The position numbers and the translations under genes are program-made. This document shows, piece after piece, positions 7,519 through 9,740 of a stretch of 9,740 bases of DNA. Under the pieces are notes generated by a model. That model saw only the letters and a program-made list of their open reading frames with translations, made no database searches and had not been told where the DNA came from. This DNA comes from RGIG5612 sp045604025 (GTDB lineage: Bacteria; Bacillota; Clostridia; Lachnospirales; Lachnospiraceae). Location: positions 1-9,740 of the forward strand of contig JAZUNG010000082.1 in NCBI GenBank assembly GCA_045604025.1, given 5' to 3'. Every line of letters starts with the position of its first letter. Position 1 is the first letter of the stretch.

Positions 7519-9141
7519 TTATACGCGATATGTCTTGCCTACGATAAAGTTGATTTTAAATCCGTTTTCAGTGACGACAACGCGGTCCAGAATGGAGAGC
7601 ATGGCCGCCTCGTCATAGGTGAGAGTAGAGTGCGCCTCCAAATAATCCAGCACCATTTGCAGCTGGAGTTCTTCCTGAGTCAGCGCGGACATCGTCTCGC
7701 GCAGGTCATTTTTCTGCACGCGGATCCGGTCCATCTCTTTGTTGAGCTCCAGGATGGCAGCCATCTCGTCGCGGTCCATAGGGTGGGAGATGCGGGAGGA
7801 ACTATAAGATGCAGTCCCGCCATCAGTAGTGCGGCCCTGCACAGGAGCCTGCCCAGGCTCTGCCAGCACCTTCCGCCGTATCTCATCCATGCGTGCATCC
7901 AGAATTTCCAGGTCGCGGTGGCACTGAGGCAGCAGCTTCTTCCCAATCCGTACCTTGCGCCTCTCGAGCGCATCCTTGCCCTCTGCCAGCATGGACAGTG
8001 CTGTCAGCACGGCAGCCTGCACGTCTTCCTCGCGGACATTTCGCCCTTTGCACGGCGCGCCTTTCTGCAAACGCTTCTTGCAGCGCCACATCGTATGAAT
8101 ATTGGTGCCGTGGGCCTTCATGCGGCGGTAGGAGGAGCCGCATTTGCCGCAGATCATCTTGCCGGTCAGCGCGTAGTTGCTGCTGTAGCCCTCGTTCATG
8201 CCGCTGCCAGAGACTCTGCTGGCGCGGCGCAGGAATTCGCCCTGCACCTGCTGGAAGATCTCGCGCGAAATGATCGGCTCATGGTCATTTTCCACGTAAT
8301 ACTGCGGGAGCTCCCCGTAATTGCGAGCCTTCTTCTTCGTCAGGAAATCCACGGTGTACTCCTTCTGGAGGAGCGCGTCGCCCATGTATTTCTCGTTTTT
8401 CAGGATGGAGCGGATAGTGGATTCGTACCATTTGGTGCGGCCGGCGCCTGTCTTGATGCCGTCGGCCTCGAGCCCCTGCGCGATCTTGCGGATGCTGCGG
8501 CCCTCCAGAAACTCGCGGTAGATCCGCTTCACGACCTCGGCCTCCTCGGGCACGATCACGAGCCGGCCTTCCTCGTCCTTGGTGTAGCCCAGGAACCAGG
8601 TGTGGTTGATGCGGACCTTGCCCTGCTGGTATTGGTACTGGATGCCCATCCGCACGTTCTGGCTGATCGACTGCGACTCCTGCTGCGCCAGCGACGCCAT
8701 GATGGTGATCAGGACCTCGCCCTTGGCGTCCAGCGTGTTGATGTTTTCCTTCTCGAAGAAGATGGGGATGCCGCGCTCCTTCAGCTGGCGGATGTACTTC
8801 AGGCAGTCCAGCGTATTGCGCGCAAATCTGGAGATGGACTTGGTGATCACCATGTCGATGTCTCCGTTCATGCAGCCTGCTATCATGCGGTTGAACTCGT
8901 CTCTGTTGCGGGTCGCCGTCCCGGAAATGCCCTCGTCCGCAAATATGCCCGCCAGGATCCAGTCGGGGTTCCTCAGGATGTACTCGGTGTAATGCCGCAC
9001 CTGCGCCTCGTACGAGGATTCCTGTTCCTCCATGTCGGTCGACACCCGGCAGTAAGCGGCCACGCGGAGCTTCGCCGGTCTGTCAGACGTGCCGGCTGCG
9101 GTGTGGGCTCTTTTCTTCGCGGGAATGACCTTGACTGCCAT
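7519..9141 (-). CDS. Large serine recombinase (resolvase/integrase family)
   Basis: The 540-residue protein has the full large-serine-recombinase layout. The catalytic resolvase domain (about 25-165) carries AAYCRVSTD with nucleophile Ser34, the F-A-D-E-G-I-S-G-T motif (67-75), and KSISRFARNT with the active-site Arg residues (105, 108). A recombinase DNA-binding domain follows (about 183-300; GYTKDEEGRLVIVPEEAE onward). A zinc ribbon follows, with Cys331/334 (CGKC) and Cys354/364. A C-terminal coiled-coil-like region (about 405-500) and a short beta end (ILDRVVVTENGFKINFIVG) complete it. Length and active-site residues suggest an active enzyme that joins or excises DNA at att sites. ATG 9141 has AAAGGAG at 9148-9154, 6 bp upstream. 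The gene is visibly more GC-rich than its flanks, fitting recent transfer. No excisionase or conjugation gene lies in the window, so the extent of its mobile unit is unknown. Confidence 0.95.
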   Translation of the reverse strand: MAVKVIPAKKRAHTAAGTSDRPAKLRVAAYCRVSTDMEEQESSYEAQVRHYTEYILRNPDWILAGIFADEGISGTATRNRDEFNRMIAGCMNGDIDMVITKSISRFARNTLDCLKYIRQLKERGIPIFFEKENINTLDAKGEVLITIMASLAQQESQSISQNVRMGIQYQYQQGKVRINHTWFLGYTKDEEGRLVIVPEEAEVVKRIYREFLEGRSIRKIAQGLEADGIKTGAGRTKWYESTIRSILKNEKYMGDALLQKEYTVDFLTKKKARNYGELPQYYVENDHEPIISREIFQQVQGEFLRRASRVSGSGMNEGYSSNYALTGKMICGKCGSSYRRMKAHGTNIHTMWRCKKRLQKGAPCKGRNVREEDVQAAVLTALSMLAEGKDALERRKVRIGKKLLPQCHRDLEILDARMDEIRRKVLAEPGQAPVQGRTTDGGTASYSSSRISHPMDRDEMAAILELNKEMDRIRVQKNDLRETMSALTQEELQLQMVLDYLEAHSTLTYDEAAMLSILDRVVVTENGFKINFIVGKTYRV

Positions 9142-9167
9142 AGTGGGCTCCTTTGCGGGGGGGATAC

Positions 9168-9202
9168 TGCTATTTGCGGGTTATTTAATGCTATTTACGA
9201 GG
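9168..9202 (-). promoter_or_regulatory. Direct repeat upstream of the recombinase, possible operator or att arm
   Basis: TGCTATTTGCGGG (9168-9180) recurs as TGCTATTTACGAGG (9189-9202), 21 bp apart, which is two helical turns on the same DNA face. The pair sits 27-61 bp upstream of the recombinase ATG, where a regulator or the recombinase itself could bind. A run of seven G (9157-9163) lies between it and the ribosome site. Function is inferred from position only. Confidence 0.35.
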
Positions 9203-9282
9203 TGAATTGCTTGTTATGCCTATATAGAACTGGCTGGATAGAGATATTTTACATCATATTGGCTGGGGTGGGAATGGGAATA

Positions 9283-9615
9283 TTGCTGTGAACAGGCTTT
9301 TTTAGTTGTTTGCGGCAATGATCATCGTCTTGCCTTAGATCTGATGGTAACGGTTTTTGTTACAATGCGCTATTATCATCCGTTTGTAACAATAGTCACT
9401 GTCTCGGCAGGAATTATATTGTCATTGGTTTTGTTACAAACTGCGAATATCAGCCATTTGTAACAATTGTCATAACCCTGCCAGCAGTCTATCTAAGTAC
9501 GAGTATTGTTACAGACTGCTGTTTTCAGTCATTTGTAGCAAATTTTATCGTCTTGTCAAAGATTCTAAAGACGCGTGTATTGTTACAGACAGATATTATC
9601 AGCTATTTGTAACAA
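9283..9615. repeat. Array of five diverged 74-75 bp tandem units with 9-bp inverted arms
   Basis: Four clear 36-bp segments lie at 9357-9392, 9431-9466, 9506-9541 and 9580-9615, and a degenerate fifth at 9283-9318. Start-to-start spacing is 74, 74, 75 and 74 bp. Each is bounded by a left arm TTGTTACA(A/G) and a right arm TTGTAACAA (TTGTAGCAA in the third clear unit, TTGCGGCAA in the degenerate one). The middles share a TCAG-type core and a trailing ATTTG. The 38-39 bp linkers are also related: TCATCGTCTTG at 9322-9332 compares with TTATCGTCTTG at 9545-9555. The period is not a multiple of three, so this is not protein repeats. It may be an array of protein-binding sites or a multi-hairpin RNA. 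CRISPR is unlikely. Confidence 0.85.
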
Positions 9616-9740
9616 AAGCACAGCCTCGATATAGTCAAAGACTGTAGCAAGGAGATTATTTACACTGGAATACACGTTGAAAGTGTCCGTGTAGAGGAGG
9701 CGGGCGGATCTACGGACATCAAAAGTGTCCGCAAAATGCC
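9616..9740. other. Gene-free right edge with repeated GTGTCCG motifs
   Basis: AAAGTGTCCG occurs at 9680-9689 and again at 9722-9731, with an inverted copy CGGACA at 9713-9718 between them. Longer complementary parts (GTCCG plus TAGA against TCTACGGAC) surround the first inverted pair. Clustered short direct and inverted motifs are typical of some insertion-sequence ends, notably the IS21 family, but no transposase is inside the window. A minus-strand frame is open from the edge to about 9588; it is too short and featureless to call a gene. Confidence 0.35.

Noticed and set aside
7352..7618. Plus-strand ORF of 88 codons with Cys/Lys-rich start
   Set aside because: It has a weak ribosome site, overlaps the recombinase 3' end on the opposite strand, and its CRKC motif is too little to support a domain.
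7468..9291. A 607-codon open frame on the plus strand
   Set aside because: It is wholly antisense to the intact serine recombinase, a common artefact of GC-rich coding DNA. The translation is Leu/Ala/His/Arg-rich and has no recognisable domain.
9283..9615. A small CRISPR array (36-bp repeats, 38-39 bp spacers)
   Set aside because: The lengths fit, but repeat interiors differ at many positions, the spacers are homologous to one another, and no cas gene is present. A diverged tandem repeat explains all of this.
9588..9740. Minus-strand open frame entering from the right edge and ending near 9588
   Set aside because: It is only about 50 codons, runs through the repeat array, and has no recognisable features.

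Overview
The window looks like an accessory region of a Bacillota genome, most likely a gut Clostridia/Lachnospiraceae-type organism. This is inferred from the VWA/Cna-B-style surface protein, the strong AGGAGG-type ribosome sites, the HprK-like/PqqD-like/nucleotidyltransferase trio and the large serine recombinase. No rRNA or other marker fixes the taxon. All six convincing genes lie on the minus strand, so transcription runs from high to low coordinates.

Right edge, about 9283-9740: no convincing gene. It carries five diverged tandem units of 74-75 bp. Each has a 36-bp segment bounded by 9-bp inverted arms (consensus TTGTTACAA / TTGTAACAA) and a 38-39 bp linker that is itself related between units. 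The last 60 bp hold repeated GTGTCCG motifs resembling a transposon end or protein-binding cluster.

Middle right, 7519-9141: an intact large serine recombinase (540 aa), visibly more GC-rich than its surroundings and therefore probably mobile. About 270 bp of AT-rich, apparently non-coding DNA separates it from the next gene.

Centre, 2674-7251: a 1525-codon VWA plus Cna-B-like surface protein. Its reading frame opens abruptly at a TTG with no signal peptide and no good ribosome site, and it ends without a sortase motif or membrane anchor. The 5' end looks cut off next to the recombinase, so this is either a 5'-truncated pseudogene or a silent cassette.

Left, 1-2607: a tight run of small genes: a membrane-anchored protein with an acidic Thr/Ser/Glu tail (111 aa), an 89-aa unknown protein, an HprK-like P-loop kinase, a PqqD-like protein and a nucleotidyltransferase running off the left edge. 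The last three overlap by 4 bp (ATGA). The same three families accompany some lasso-peptide (paeninodin-type) clusters, where the kinase phosphorylates the precursor. Here no lasso cyclase, protease or clear precursor is visible, and the trio sits behind a surface protein. A peptide- or surface-modifying function is plausible but unproven.
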